In this document: in pieces, positions 1 through 7,647 of the stretch | Layout of the letters: every line of letters starts with the position of its first letter | Numbering within the stretch: position 1 is the stretch's first letter | Made by a program: the position numbers and the translations under genes | Assembly (NCBI GenBank): GCA_028285595.1 | Contig: JANQOW010000128.1 | Span: 1-45,652 of the forward strand | Length of the DNA stretch: 45,652 nt | Reading direction: 5' to 3' | DNA from: Hyphomicrobiales bacterium | GTDB taxonomy: Bacteria > Pseudomonadota > Alphaproteobacteria > Rhizobiales > CAJQND01 | Notes under the pieces: model-generated | The model's database searches: none | Seen by the model: the letters and a program-made list of their open reading frames with translations, nothing else | Told to the model about the DNA's origin: nothing

Positions 1-195
1 TGAGCGTCGTTGCGGGCCGCTTGTGGTCGGCCAGACCAAGGCGCGACCCGCGCCTCGTCAGCAGACGCGAAAACCCGGTCAAGCGATTCCATATGACAAA
101 GAACTGCTCTAAGCCCGCGCTATGACCGGTGTCACTTGCGCCCCTTTCATTTCGCTTTAAACTTGGGAGGCGAGAGGACAAGGAGTGCAACAAGA

Positions 196-483
196 ATGAA
201 ATCAATCCTGTTTTCCCTCACTTTGATGATTGGCCTTTTGGGCGCCCTCACCGCGGCCAATGCATGTGCCTGTTGCGGAAGCTGGCAGGTGGTGAACGTG
301 GCCAAATGGGATGTGCTCAACATCCGCTCCGGACCCAGCACCAAGTTCCAGATCGTTGGCCATATTCCGCCGGGCGCCGCCTGCGTGTCGCGCCATAAAG
401 AATGTCGCGGAAGATGGTGCCGCGTGAGCTATGCGGACTATACGGGCTGGGTGAATGTCAGATACTTACGCTGGTTGCCCTAG
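196..483 (+). CDS. Small exported bacterial SH3-domain protein
   Basis: The protein has 95 residues. An N-terminal hydrophobic signal peptide (about residues 1-23, ending Ala-Asn-Ala) is followed by a cysteine-rich CACC segment and one bacterial SH3 domain. The domain carries the typical LNIRSGPSTKF motif and ends with GWVNVRYL. Such domains usually bind peptidoglycan or mediate protein contacts in the periplasm. I chose the ATG at 196, not the upstream in-frame ATG at 136, because it starts directly at the signal peptide and has AGGAG about 11 bases upstream. Extra cysteines in the domain (positions around CVSRHKECRGRWC) could form disulfides. The bases upstream (1-195) show no supportable gene. 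The precise function is unknown. Confidence 0.8.
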   Translation: MKSILFSLTLMIGLLGALTAANACACCGSWQVVNVAKWDVLNIRSGPSTKFQIVGHIPPGAACVSRHKECRGRWCRVSYADYTGWVNVRYLRWLP

Positions 484-486
484 AAT

Positions 487-1740
487 TTGACCAGCACCCC
501 CTCCAGAACAATCCCGCCGCCAGGCCCGCGCCCGGATCAGCCCGATAGCGCGGTGGCCTGGCGCCGTCTTATTGTCTGCTTAATACTGGCCACCATTGGC
601 GGAACCGGCCTCTGGTCCTCGGTGGTCGTATTGCCGGTCATCCAAGAAGAGTTCGGCGTCAACCGCGGCGGCGCCTCCCTACCCTTCACACTGACAATGG
701 TGGGCTTTGCTTTTGGGGGCATCCTCATGGGGCGGCTTGCTGACCGGGTCGGAATTGTGATCCCGGTGATCCTGGGCGCTGTCCTTCTGGGAGCCGGTTA
801 CGCTCTGGCCTCGTTTGCGCAGAGCTACTGGCAGTTTCTCGCCTTTCAATGCGTGCTGATCGGCATGCTCGGCAGCTCGGTGACGTTCGGGCCTCTGGTG
901 GCCGACATCACCCATTGGTTCGTGCGCCGGCGCGGCATTGCCGTGGCCATTGTGGCCAGCGGGAACTATCTGGCCGGCGCGCTTTGGCCGCCGGTCCTGC
1001 AATATGGCATCGATGCGGTGGGCTGGCGCCAGACCCATCTCCTGGTGGGTCTCTTCGTTGTGGTGACCATGATCCCTCTGGCGCTTTTGCTCATTCGCAA
1101 GACAAGCCCGCGCTCCCACACGCGCGCGGCGCACGCCCAGGCGCTGCACCCGAGCCCGGTGCCTCTGCCGGTGCTCCAGATCCTGCTGATCACGGCCGGG
1201 GTGGCGTGCTGTGTGGCCATGGCCATGCCGCAAGTGCACATGGTCGCCTATTGCGTGGACTTAGGGTATGGGGCCGCGCGCGGCGCGGAGCTCTTGTCCC
1301 TCATGCTGGCGCTGGGTGTGGTGAGCCGGCTGATTTCCGGTTTCGTCGCCGACAAGATCGGTGGTCTGGCCACTCTGCTGATCGGTTCTTCGCTGCAGTG
1401 CCTTGCGCTGATGTTTTACCTGCCGTTCGACGGCCTGGTTTCCCTCTATATGGTCTCCGCGCTTTTCGGTCTTTCGCAAGGGGGCATTGTGCCGAGTTAC
1501 GCCCTGGTGGTGCGCGACTATTTCCCCGCTGAACAGGCCGCCACACGGATCACCACCGTGCTCATGGCCACGGTACTGGGCATGGCCTTGGGCGGCTGGA
1601 TGTCCGGGGTCATCTACGATCTGGCCGGCTCCTACGAGCTGGCCTTCATCAACGGCATTGGCTGGAACCTGCTCAATATGTCCATCGCCGGATGGCTCCT
1701 GATCACACGCATGCGCCCGCGTGCTCAGACGGTTGCCTGA
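487..1740 (+). CDS. Major facilitator superfamily transporter
   Basis: The 417-residue protein has about 12 hydrophobic segments and a central hydrophilic loop near residue 200-220 (RKTSPRSHTRAAH), the usual 6+6 MFS layout. The loop between segments 2 and 3 carries the MFS signature GRLADRVG. Overall pattern resembles the oxalate/formate or monocarboxylate transporter branch, so the substrate may be a small organic anion, but this is not determined. The gene begins one codon after the TAG stop of the SH3 gene and in the same frame. The first usable start is TTG at 487; GTG at 553, just before the first membrane segment, is an alternative. It ends three bases before the GlpD-like gene, so the two are probably co-transcribed and the transporter may bring in that enzyme's substrate. 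Confidence 0.85.
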   Translation: MTSTPSRTIPPPGPRPDQPDSAVAWRRLIVCLILATIGGTGLWSSVVVLPVIQEEFGVNRGGASLPFTLTMVGFAFGGILMGRLADRVGIVIPVILGAVLLGAGYALASFAQSYWQFLAFQCVLIGMLGSSVTFGPLVADITHWFVRRRGIAVAIVASGNYLAGALWPPVLQYGIDAVGWRQTHLLVGLFVVVTMIPLALLLIRKTSPRSHTRAAHAQALHPSPVPLPVLQILLITAGVACCVAMAMPQVHMVAYCVDLGYGAARGAELLSLMLALGVVSRLISGFVADKIGGLATLLIGSSLQCLALMFYLPFDGLVSLYMVSALFGLSQGGIVPSYALVVRDYFPAEQAATRITTVLMATVLGMALGGWMSGVIYDLAGSYELAFINGIGWNLLNMSIAGWLLITRMRPRAQTVA

Positions 1741-1743
1741 GCG

Positions 1744-3294
1744 ATGGAACGCGCGTTTCCAGATCTTCATGGACAGACATTTGATGTGATCGTCATCGGT
1801 GGCGGCATTAATGGCACCAGCACGGCGCAGAGCCTGGCAGCGGCCGGCTACACCTGCCTCCTGGTGGACAAGGGCGATTTCGGCTCCGGCGCCAGCGCCC
1901 GCTCGGCGCGCATGCTGCACCCGGGCCTCAGATACTTCGAGGCGCGAAACCCGGTGGCCCATTTCGGCCTCCATCCGGGCCGGCTGCGCGATGCCCTGCG
2001 CGGGGCGCGCGAAGCCATGCAGTCCGTCTCAGAACATCTGAAAGACGCCGGAGAGCGCATCTGGCCGTACAGAATGTGTTTCCCCGTCTACAAGGGAGAT
2101 GCCTTCAAGAGCTGGCACGTAAGCGCCGGCATAAAGCTCCTGGAGTGGCTGGGGGACGGCAGCGTGCCGTTTGACTACGAGCGCATCCGGTCGGATTACG
2201 AAGCCAAGATCCCCTTCATCGGCGACCTGCGGGACGTGAACTCGCTTGAAGCGATCGCCTGCTACAACGAGTTCAAGTTCGATTGGCCGGAGCGCTTCTG
2301 CATCGACATGGCGCTGGACGCAGAGCGCAACGGCGCGGTGGTGGTGAACCATTGTCAGGCCCGTTTGGGTGCGCGTGGGGCTGATGGGTCCTGGGCTGTT
2401 TCGTTGGCCGACCCAAACCAGCCGGCGCTTGAGAGCGCTGTGGTGACCGGCCGGTTGGTGGCCAACATGGCCGGCGCGTGGATTGACCGCGTGGCCCCGC
2501 CGTCAGAGCCTCAGAACCGGTGCATTCAAGGCACCAAAGGCATCCACATCGTTGTGGAGATGCCAGAGACCTACCGCGGCTTCGGCATCGCCTCGCTGAA
2601 CAGTCTGGGCGAGCCTCACTATGTGCTGCCGCTGCACAAGACCCTCTATTCCATCGGCGTCACCGAAACCCTGTTTGAAGGCGATCCTGGCGAGGTGACG
2701 GCAAGCGATGAGGAGATCGATTTCCTCATTGCCGAAACCAACCATCTCCTGCCAGGCCGCCGCCTGACCCGGAAAGATGTGCTGAGATCATGGGCGGGGG
2801 TGCGGCCTTTGACCTACAGCGCCACGGCTCCCAAGGGCAGCCGGGCGCGGGTGTTGCACGATTTGGAGGCTAAGGGCTATCCCGGGGTCCTGGCTCTCAC
2901 CGGCGGTCCCATCATGACCCACCGCAGTGCCGGGCGCCTGGTGCGCGAGGCGGTGGCGGCCCGGCTTCAGCCCTCAAGGCCTCAAGGTAAACTCAACACG
3001 GCGCCTTTCGCGTTTTCCGAAAGCGCAAACTCGCCGCCTTTCTTAGAAGATGAGCCCGACGTGCGCATCGCTGATCTTGAGGTAGCCGTCACTGCAGAGC
3101 ATGCCCGATCGTTGGACGACGTCTTGTTCCGGCGCACCGGCTTGGCGTGGCGCCGGGCCCTCACCGATGAGGACGTGGACCGGGCGGCAGAGATTGTGGG
3201 ACCGCACTTGGGATGGTCGCCTGGGGACCGCGCAGAGGCGGTGGCTGCGTTCTTGCGCCTGCAGGAGAGCACCTTCCGACGGCCGCAAGGCTGA
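1744..3294 (+). CDS. FAD-dependent glycerol-3-phosphate dehydrogenase-like oxidoreductase
   Basis: The 516-residue protein belongs to the GlpD family of the DAO superfamily. It has an N-terminal FAD-binding Rossmann motif (VIGGGINGTSTAQSLAAAG, residues about 17-35) followed by an acidic residue at the end of the second strand (LLVDKGDFGSGAS). A GlpD-like LHPGLRY segment and a C-terminal helical DAO_C-type domain (about 440-510, LAWRRALTDEDVDRAAEIVG) follow. GlpD oxidises sn-glycerol-3-phosphate to dihydroxyacetone phosphate and passes electrons to quinone. The family's usual IHGGLRYL is here LHPGLRYF, so the substrate may differ. It sits three bases after the MFS gene and 53 bases before a phospholipid methyltransferase-like gene, so a role in glycerophospholipid-related metabolism is plausible but inferred. 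Confidence 0.8.
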   Translation: MERAFPDLHGQTFDVIVIGGGINGTSTAQSLAAAGYTCLLVDKGDFGSGASARSARMLHPGLRYFEARNPVAHFGLHPGRLRDALRGAREAMQSVSEHLKDAGERIWPYRMCFPVYKGDAFKSWHVSAGIKLLEWLGDGSVPFDYERIRSDYEAKIPFIGDLRDVNSLEAIACYNEFKFDWPERFCIDMALDAERNGAVVVNHCQARLGARGADGSWAVSLADPNQPALESAVVTGRLVANMAGAWIDRVAPPSEPQNRCIQGTKGIHIVVEMPETYRGFGIASLNSLGEPHYVLPLHKTLYSIGVTETLFEGDPGEVTASDEEIDFLIAETNHLLPGRRLTRKDVLRSWAGVRPLTYSATAPKGSRARVLHDLEAKGYPGVLALTGGPIMTHRSAGRLVREAVAARLQPSRPQGKLNTAPFAFSESANSPPFLEDEPDVRIADLEVAVTAEHARSLDDVLFRRTGLAWRRALTDEDVDRAAEIVGPHLGWSPGDRAEAVAAFLRLQESTFRRPQG

Positions 3295-3347
3295 GTTTCC
3301 GGCCGAACACGGCCGCCGCTGTCATACCTGCGTCGCAGAATCGGTGA

Positions 3348-4142
3348 ATGCCGAGGGGCAATCATCAACCTCATGCCGTGTATCGGCCGGACTCACGTGT
3401 GCCCTATTCCGTTTCAAGCTCTGCCCGCAGCGCGCTGGTGTTCGCAGTCTTCGCCGGTTCGGTTCTGTTGGCGGCGCACGTGGCAGACCGGTGGGATCTG
3501 GCGGTCTATGCGCTCAGCTTCTGGCATTATCTGGTCTATATGCTTGCCTTCTGGTTTCGGCAGATCCCCCAGGACAGATTTAAGTTTGACGCCGTCCTCC
3601 TGAAAACCGTTTCGCTGATCTTCTTCGCCATGGTGGTGCTTCAAACCGTGCCGGGCGTGTTCACGCTGACGGTTATGGCGGCGGGCTTCGCCCTCAACAC
3701 GGCAGCAGCGGCACAGCTTGGCATAGATCGGACCTATTACGGCGTTGAGCTGGCAGGCCTGCCGGTGAAATGGGTGACCGCCTTCCCCTACTCCATCATG
3801 TCCCACCCCATGCTGTTGGGCAGCGTGGTGGCCTATGGCGGGGCGCTGTTCGATGCTGAGTTCCGTGACATTTGGTGGCCGCTCGCCGTCATACATATGT
3901 TGCTGAATGTGCTCATCATTGCGGTGGAAGCGCACGGCAGTGTGGACCGGACGCGGGCGTTGGCTTTGGTGTGGTGCGGACTTGGGGCCGGCGGGGCCCT
4001 CTTGCTCATGGGCTTCACGGATGCCTGGCTCGCCGCACTTGCCTGCAGTGCGATGATTTTGACCTACGGCGGTGTGCTCATCAGCCAGTACGCCGGACCG
4101 ACGGACGGTGAAGACCAAGGGAGATCTTGGAATGACCATTGA
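3348..4142 (+). CDS. PEMT/OPI3-like membrane phospholipid N-methyltransferase
   Basis: The 264-residue protein has five or more membrane segments. Its centre (about 128-160) reads RTYYGVELAGLPVKWV followed by FPYSIMSHPMLLGS. This closely follows the eukaryotic-type PEMT/OPI3 pattern of 'RTYLGD...FPF...NPMYWGS'. Such enzymes methylate phosphatidylethanolamine or its methylated derivatives with S-adenosylmethionine to reach phosphatidylcholine. Bacteria usually use soluble PmtA or PmtS for this, so an integral-membrane type is less common. The ATG at 3348 has no good ribosome site; GTG at 3399 is an alternative start. Its 3' end overlaps the next gene by 11 bases, so the two are translationally coupled. 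The family is fairly clear; the lipid substrate is inferred. Confidence 0.7.
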   Translation: MPRGNHQPHAVYRPDSRVPYSVSSSARSALVFAVFAGSVLLAAHVADRWDLAVYALSFWHYLVYMLAFWFRQIPQDRFKFDAVLLKTVSLIFFAMVVLQTVPGVFTLTVMAAGFALNTAAAAQLGIDRTYYGVELAGLPVKWVTAFPYSIMSHPMLLGSVVAYGGALFDAEFRDIWWPLAVIHMLLNVLIIAVEAHGSVDRTRALALVWCGLGAGGALLLMGFTDAWLAALACSAMILTYGGVLISQYAGPTDGEDQGRSWNDH

Positions 4143-4983
4143 AGATCACGGCACATATGCCGAAGCAGGCGGACGGAATACATCCCGCTTCAGCCGCAGG
4201 TTCGCCGCCCGCATCGGGCGGTTCAAAGACCACGGCGCGGTCAAACTCATTGATGAGCTGGCGGCCTGGGTCGAAGGCACTTATAGGCGGGACCTTGAGG
4301 CGCGGCCCTCCATGCATGTCTATGTGCGCACGTTGCCGGACGAGATCATCGCGAAGATCAATCGCCTGAGCGACAGTGAGGTGATCCGATCCGCGATCAT
4401 GGAGCAGTTTCCGGCGGGCTCCGTCTTAACCCCCATGAAGCACACCGATGAGCTCTACATCTCCCATTACAACAAGGACTATGGCGGCGATCACGGCCTG
4501 TTCACCAAGCACTACGATGGGAATTTGCGGTTCATTCCGGTGGGCTCCGTGGTGCGCGCGCTGATCTATCTGCAGTCGGACGCCACCTACAAGGTGGTGT
4601 TCGGGGACAGCCAGGTGGAGAAGGCGTTTCAGACCTATGATTTCGGCCTCCTGGATTTTCACCGTGAGCTGCACTGGGTTGAGGGTGAGTACAATCCGAA
4701 CGACAAGCAGCGCATCCTTTTGAAATGCAATTATCTCGTCGCGCCCAAAAATGCCGGGTGGGTGGCCAAGGCCCTGCTCGCCGCCAACACGGGCGTGTTC
4801 TATGTGGTGAAATCGGCCATGGAATATTCCAAGAGCCCCGCGACCCTGCCGCAATATGTGGTGGGCTATGTCTGCAACCTGATGCGGCTGGCCAACAATA
4901 TCAGCCCCCTGGTGCCGATCCTGATGGCGGCTCTGGTGCTGATCGGCCTCGGCTGGGGCCTCGCGGCCCTCCTTGGTAGATGA
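4132..4983 (+). CDS. Membrane-anchored protein, putative 2OG-Fe(II) oxygenase fold
   Basis: The 283-residue protein is not one I can assign to a named family. It contains H127-Y-D129 in TKHYDGN, then H181 after a predicted strand-rich stretch (DFGLLDFHRELHW), then R194 in KQRILLKCNYL. This is the H-x-D...H...R order and spacing of the metal and 2-oxoglutarate ligands of double-stranded beta-helix oxygenases. About residues 258-282 form one C-terminal membrane segment, so the globular part is probably tethered to the membrane. The ATG at 4132 has AAGGGAG about 8 bases upstream and overlaps the methyltransferase gene by 11 bases. Context suggests it acts on a lipid or lipid head group. The oxygenase call is inference from motif spacing only. 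Confidence 0.5.
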   Translation: MTIEDHGTYAEAGGRNTSRFSRRFAARIGRFKDHGAVKLIDELAAWVEGTYRRDLEARPSMHVYVRTLPDEIIAKINRLSDSEVIRSAIMEQFPAGSVLTPMKHTDELYISHYNKDYGGDHGLFTKHYDGNLRFIPVGSVVRALIYLQSDATYKVVFGDSQVEKAFQTYDFGLLDFHRELHWVEGEYNPNDKQRILLKCNYLVAPKNAGWVAKALLAANTGVFYVVKSAMEYSKSPATLPQYVVGYVCNLMRLANNISPLVPILMAALVLIGLGWGLAALLGR

Positions 4984-5295
4984 CACATCTTCAATTTTGC
5001 CACTAAAAGTGTGATTTTACGGGAAAATCCGCCAGAAAGTGTGATTCTGCGAAACGAACCCAATTTCGCGTAAAGCTCTGAATACAGTGCAGAATTCAGC
5101 CTATTTGGCCTTGATGGTTGAGTTTCTCTGCACGCGTTAAATCACCCTCATCACGCAAGAGTGTCTTGGTGCCACTTTTTAATCGCATGAACGCGCATCT
5201 GCGCGAGCGCCTTGTGATTGGCCGCGATTCCATCCCCTCGCCTACACCTTTTGGTGGAGGGCTGATCAACAACTTCAGACAGTTAGGATGGAAAC
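4984..5295 (+). other. 312-base intergenic region with direct and inverted repeats
   Basis: No gene is supported here. The 5' part is AT-rich and holds an 11-base direct repeat, AAAGTGTGATT, at 5006-5016 and 5036-5046, exactly 30 bases apart (about three helical turns). An inverted repeat GATTTT/AAAATC (5013-5018 and 5024-5029) lies between them. This may be an operator or promoter region for the RTX gene at 5296, or the end of the upstream transcript. A 61-codon open frame at 5118-5303 has no family features and is probably chance. The RTX start is preceded by an AGGATGG ribosome site at about 5286-5292. Confidence 0.5.
5006..5046. repeat. 11-base direct repeat pair, 30-base period
   Basis: AAAGTGTGATT occurs at 5006-5016 and again at 5036-5046. 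The copies are identical and lie on the same face of the helix. A GATTTT-acggg-AAAATC inverted repeat (5013-5029) overlaps the first copy. The arrangement resembles a binding site for a dimeric or cooperative regulator, but no known regulator motif is recognised. Confidence 0.45.
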
Positions 5296-6537
5296 ATGAC
5301 TGAACTACGCATCTCAGTGAAAAATCTCAATGCCGATGGAGGGGTCTTCACCACGCCCTTCTGGTTCGGCTTTCACAACAACTCCTTTGATCTCTTCAAC
5401 TCCGGCGAGGCGGCTTCGGCCGGCCTTGAGCAGTTGGCCGAAGACGGCAGCGGGGCCGGTCTGACCAGCGAGCTCGTGAGTGCGGACGCCGATGGCCAAA
5501 CGGCAACCGTGGCCAGCAATACCGGTCCAGGCCCAATCGCCCCGGGCGAGACCGCGTCCACCATTGTCAACGTGGACGGTGCGTCCAATGCTTATGTGAA
5601 CTACGCCGCAATGATCCTGCCGTCTAACGATGCGTTCGTGGGCAATAATGCCGCCCAGCTTCTGTTCGCACCTGATGGCACGTTTCTCGGTGCCCACACG
5701 AGCATTATCTCAGGCGCTCAGGTCTATGACGCCGGCACCGAGGTAAACACAGAGCTGGATGCCGCGTTCATCAACCAGACCGGCCCAAACACCGGCGAGG
5801 ATGAAAATGGCGTGGTTGGCCTGCATCCCGGCTTCAACGGGTCGCTCGGCAACCCTGACAGCGACAGCGGTGATCAGATCATTCTGGGCGGCACAAATGC
5901 GTTCGGCGAATTCATCGACCCCATCGCCGCCGACTTCACCCAGCCCGGCCATCTGGTGGCCCAGATCCACATCAACACGGTCAAGGAGACCGTGGGCACC
6001 GACGGGCGCGACAAGATCATCGGCGGCAAAGACGATGATCTGGTCTCCGCCGGCGACGGGAGAGACTTCGTGTTTGGCCGCGCCGGCTGGGACGTTCTGG
6101 ACGGCGGTAACGGCCGCGATTTTCTCTCCGGCGGCCGCGGCAATGATGAGCTCTATGGTGGCAATGGACGCGACGTTCTGCTGGGGGGCCGCGATCACGA
6201 TTACCTCTCCGGCGGCGATGGCCGCGACATTCTGAAAGGCGGCAAGGGCAGCGACGTGCTCTCAGGCGATGCCGGCAACGACTACCTGCGTGGCGGCAAG
6301 GGCGAAGACACATTTGTGTTCGTCGACGGCGACGGCCACGACTTCATTGCCGACTTCAGATATGGCGTTGACCAGATCGCTCTGGATGTCACCGGCGTCG
6401 ACACGTTCGAGGACGTTCTGGACGCAGCTCAAGATGTCTATCGCGGCGTTGAGCTCGATTTCGGCGACAGCGGCAGCATATTCCTGCGCAATGTGGACGT
6501 GGCCTGGCTCAGCGAAGATGACTTCCTCTTCGCTTAG
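5296..6537 (+). CDS. Secreted Spondin_N-domain protein with RTX calcium-binding repeats
   Basis: The 413-residue protein starts without a signal peptide. Residues about 1-220 form a Spondin_N domain (FTTPFWFGFHNNSFDLFNSG near the start; HLVAQIHIN at its end). From about 233 to 340 there are roughly ten nine-residue glycine/aspartate RTX repeats of the GGxGxDxLx type, which fold as a calcium-binding parallel beta-roll. The tail (DTFVF...HDFIADF) is the usual RTX C-terminal region recognised by type I secretion systems, so export by an ABC/MFP/TolC machine encoded elsewhere is expected. Many repeats read GRD where GND is usual. The role is probably surface attachment or matrix function. The start has AGGATGG about 4 bases upstream. 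Confidence 0.85.
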   Translation: MTELRISVKNLNADGGVFTTPFWFGFHNNSFDLFNSGEAASAGLEQLAEDGSGAGLTSELVSADADGQTATVASNTGPGPIAPGETASTIVNVDGASNAYVNYAAMILPSNDAFVGNNAAQLLFAPDGTFLGAHTSIISGAQVYDAGTEVNTELDAAFINQTGPNTGEDENGVVGLHPGFNGSLGNPDSDSGDQIILGGTNAFGEFIDPIAADFTQPGHLVAQIHINTVKETVGTDGRDKIIGGKDDDLVSAGDGRDFVFGRAGWDVLDGGNGRDFLSGGRGNDELYGGNGRDVLLGGRDHDYLSGGDGRDILKGGKGSDVLSGDAGNDYLRGGKGEDTFVFVDGDGHDFIADFRYGVDQIALDVTGVDTFEDVLDAAQDVYRGVELDFGDSGSIFLRNVDVAWLSEDDFLFA

Positions 6538-6556
6538 ATTTCCGGCGGTTTAAAAC

Positions 6557-6598
6557 AAGCAGAGGCGCGCGTTCCTTCCCGGAGCGCGCGTCTTGCTT
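6557..6598 (+). terminator. Hairpin between convergent RTX and ltaE genes
   Basis: A GC-rich hairpin with arms AAGCAGAGGCGCGCG and CGCGCGTCTTGCTT lies 20 bases after the RTX stop and touches the stop codon of the convergent ltaE gene. The arm ends are A- and T-rich on both strands (AAACAAGC and GCTTTA), so it could end transcription from either side. The T-run is short, so the strength is uncertain. Confidence 0.55.
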
Positions 6599-7647
6599 TA
6601 TCCGGCCGCCGTCACAAAGCGATCGACATCTTCCTCGCTTGCAGCGAAGGACGTGACCAGTCGGGCGAGCACCTCGCCTGGTTCAGACGGCACCGGCCCG
6701 CTGTTCGGGTTCGGGGGCCAGCAATGATAGACCGCGCCCGCCTCTTGCAAGGCCCCGTGCACCGAGGCTGGCAGCACGGCAAACACTTCGTTGGCCTGCG
6801 TCGGCGCATGAAGGCGCACGCCCTCTACGCCCTCCAGGCCGGAGCTGAGTTTCTGCGCCATGGCATTCGCATGACGGGCGTTGTGCAGCCATAGATCATC
6901 TTTCAGGTAGGCCAGGATCTGCGCGGACGCATAGCGGCCCTTGGCGATCAGTTGACCGCCCTGCAGGCGGCGGCGGTCAAAGTCTTCGGCCAGGGACGTA
7001 TCGAAAAACACCACGGCATCGGTGATCATGCCGCCATTCTTGGAGACACCGAACGACACCGCATCCACCCCGGCCTTCCAGGTCATCTCCGCTGGAGTGC
7101 AGTCCAGCGAGACCAAGGCGTTGGCAAAGCGCGCGCCATCCAGATGCAACTTCATGCCGTGCTCTTTGCACACGGCACCAATGGCCCCGATCTCGGCCAG
7201 GGAGTACACGGTGCCCAGCTCGCTCGCCTGGGTGATGCTGACTGCGCAGCGGCGCGGATCATGGTCACCGCGCACGAAGCCGGCCAGGCGCGCTTTGAGC
7301 CCCTCAGCGGTGAGCTGAGCGCCGGCGCCCGGCAAACCGATCAGCTTGCATCCCCCGGAGTAAAGCTCAACCGCGCCGCATTCGTCCACATTGATATGCG
7401 CTTCCTCATGGCACAGCACAGCCCCGAAGGACGGCACCATTGTGGACAACGCCAGCGCATTGGCACCGGTGCCCGACGGTACTGGGAAGACCGCCACATC
7501 GGTTTCGAAGAGCTTGCACATCTCTTCGCCTAGCTGTGCGGTGATCTCATCGCCCCCATAGGAGCTGGACGCGCCTTCATTCACTTGAACCAAGGCATCG
7601 ATGATTTCAGGCGAAACGCCATAAGCATTGTCTGAGGCAAAGTTCAC
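6598..7647 (-). CDS. ltaE: Low-specificity threonine aldolase (PLP-dependent beta-eliminating lyase family)
   Basis: The 349-residue protein matches fold-type I threonine aldolases. FASDNAYGVSPEI at the N-terminus, SGTGANALAL (about 58-67), LHLDGAR with the PLP-contacting Asp (about 168-173) and SFGVSKNGG with the Schiff-base lysine at about K203 are all in place. It cleaves L-threonine or L-allo-threonine to glycine and acetaldehyde and can act on other beta-hydroxy amino acids. The start is GTG at 7647, with AAGGTG about 6 bases upstream. The GTG overlaps the TGA of the peptidase gene as GTGA, so translation is coupled. It is the last gene of a minus-strand operon with aconitase X and an S9 peptidase, consistent with amino-acid catabolism. 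Confidence 0.9.
   Translation of the reverse strand: MNFASDNAYGVSPEIIDALVQVNEGASSSYGGDEITAQLGEEMCKLFETDVAVFPVPSGTGANALALSTMVPSFGAVLCHEEAHINVDECGAVELYSGGCKLIGLPGAGAQLTAEGLKARLAGFVRGDHDPRRCAVSITQASELGTVYSLAEIGAIGAVCKEHGMKLHLDGARFANALVSLDCTPAEMTWKAGVDAVSFGVSKNGGMITDAVVFFDTSLAEDFDRRRLQGGQLIAKGRYASAQILAYLKDDLWLHNARHANAMAQKLSSGLEGVEGVRLHAPTQANEVFAVLPASVHGALQEAGAVYHCWPPNPNSGPVPSEPGEVLARLVTSFAASEEDVDRFVTAAG

Noticed and set aside
196..1740. SH3 gene and MFS gene are in the same frame, separated by one TAG and one codon, as if a fused or read-through gene.
   Set aside because: The SH3 protein is complete with its own signal peptide, and an exported SH3 domain followed by an MFS protein is not a known architecture; two adjacent genes are the simpler reading.
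5118..5303. Small plus-strand frame of 61 codons upstream of the RTX gene.
   Set aside because: No recognisable domain or signal peptide, no ribosome site, and it runs into the RTX start.
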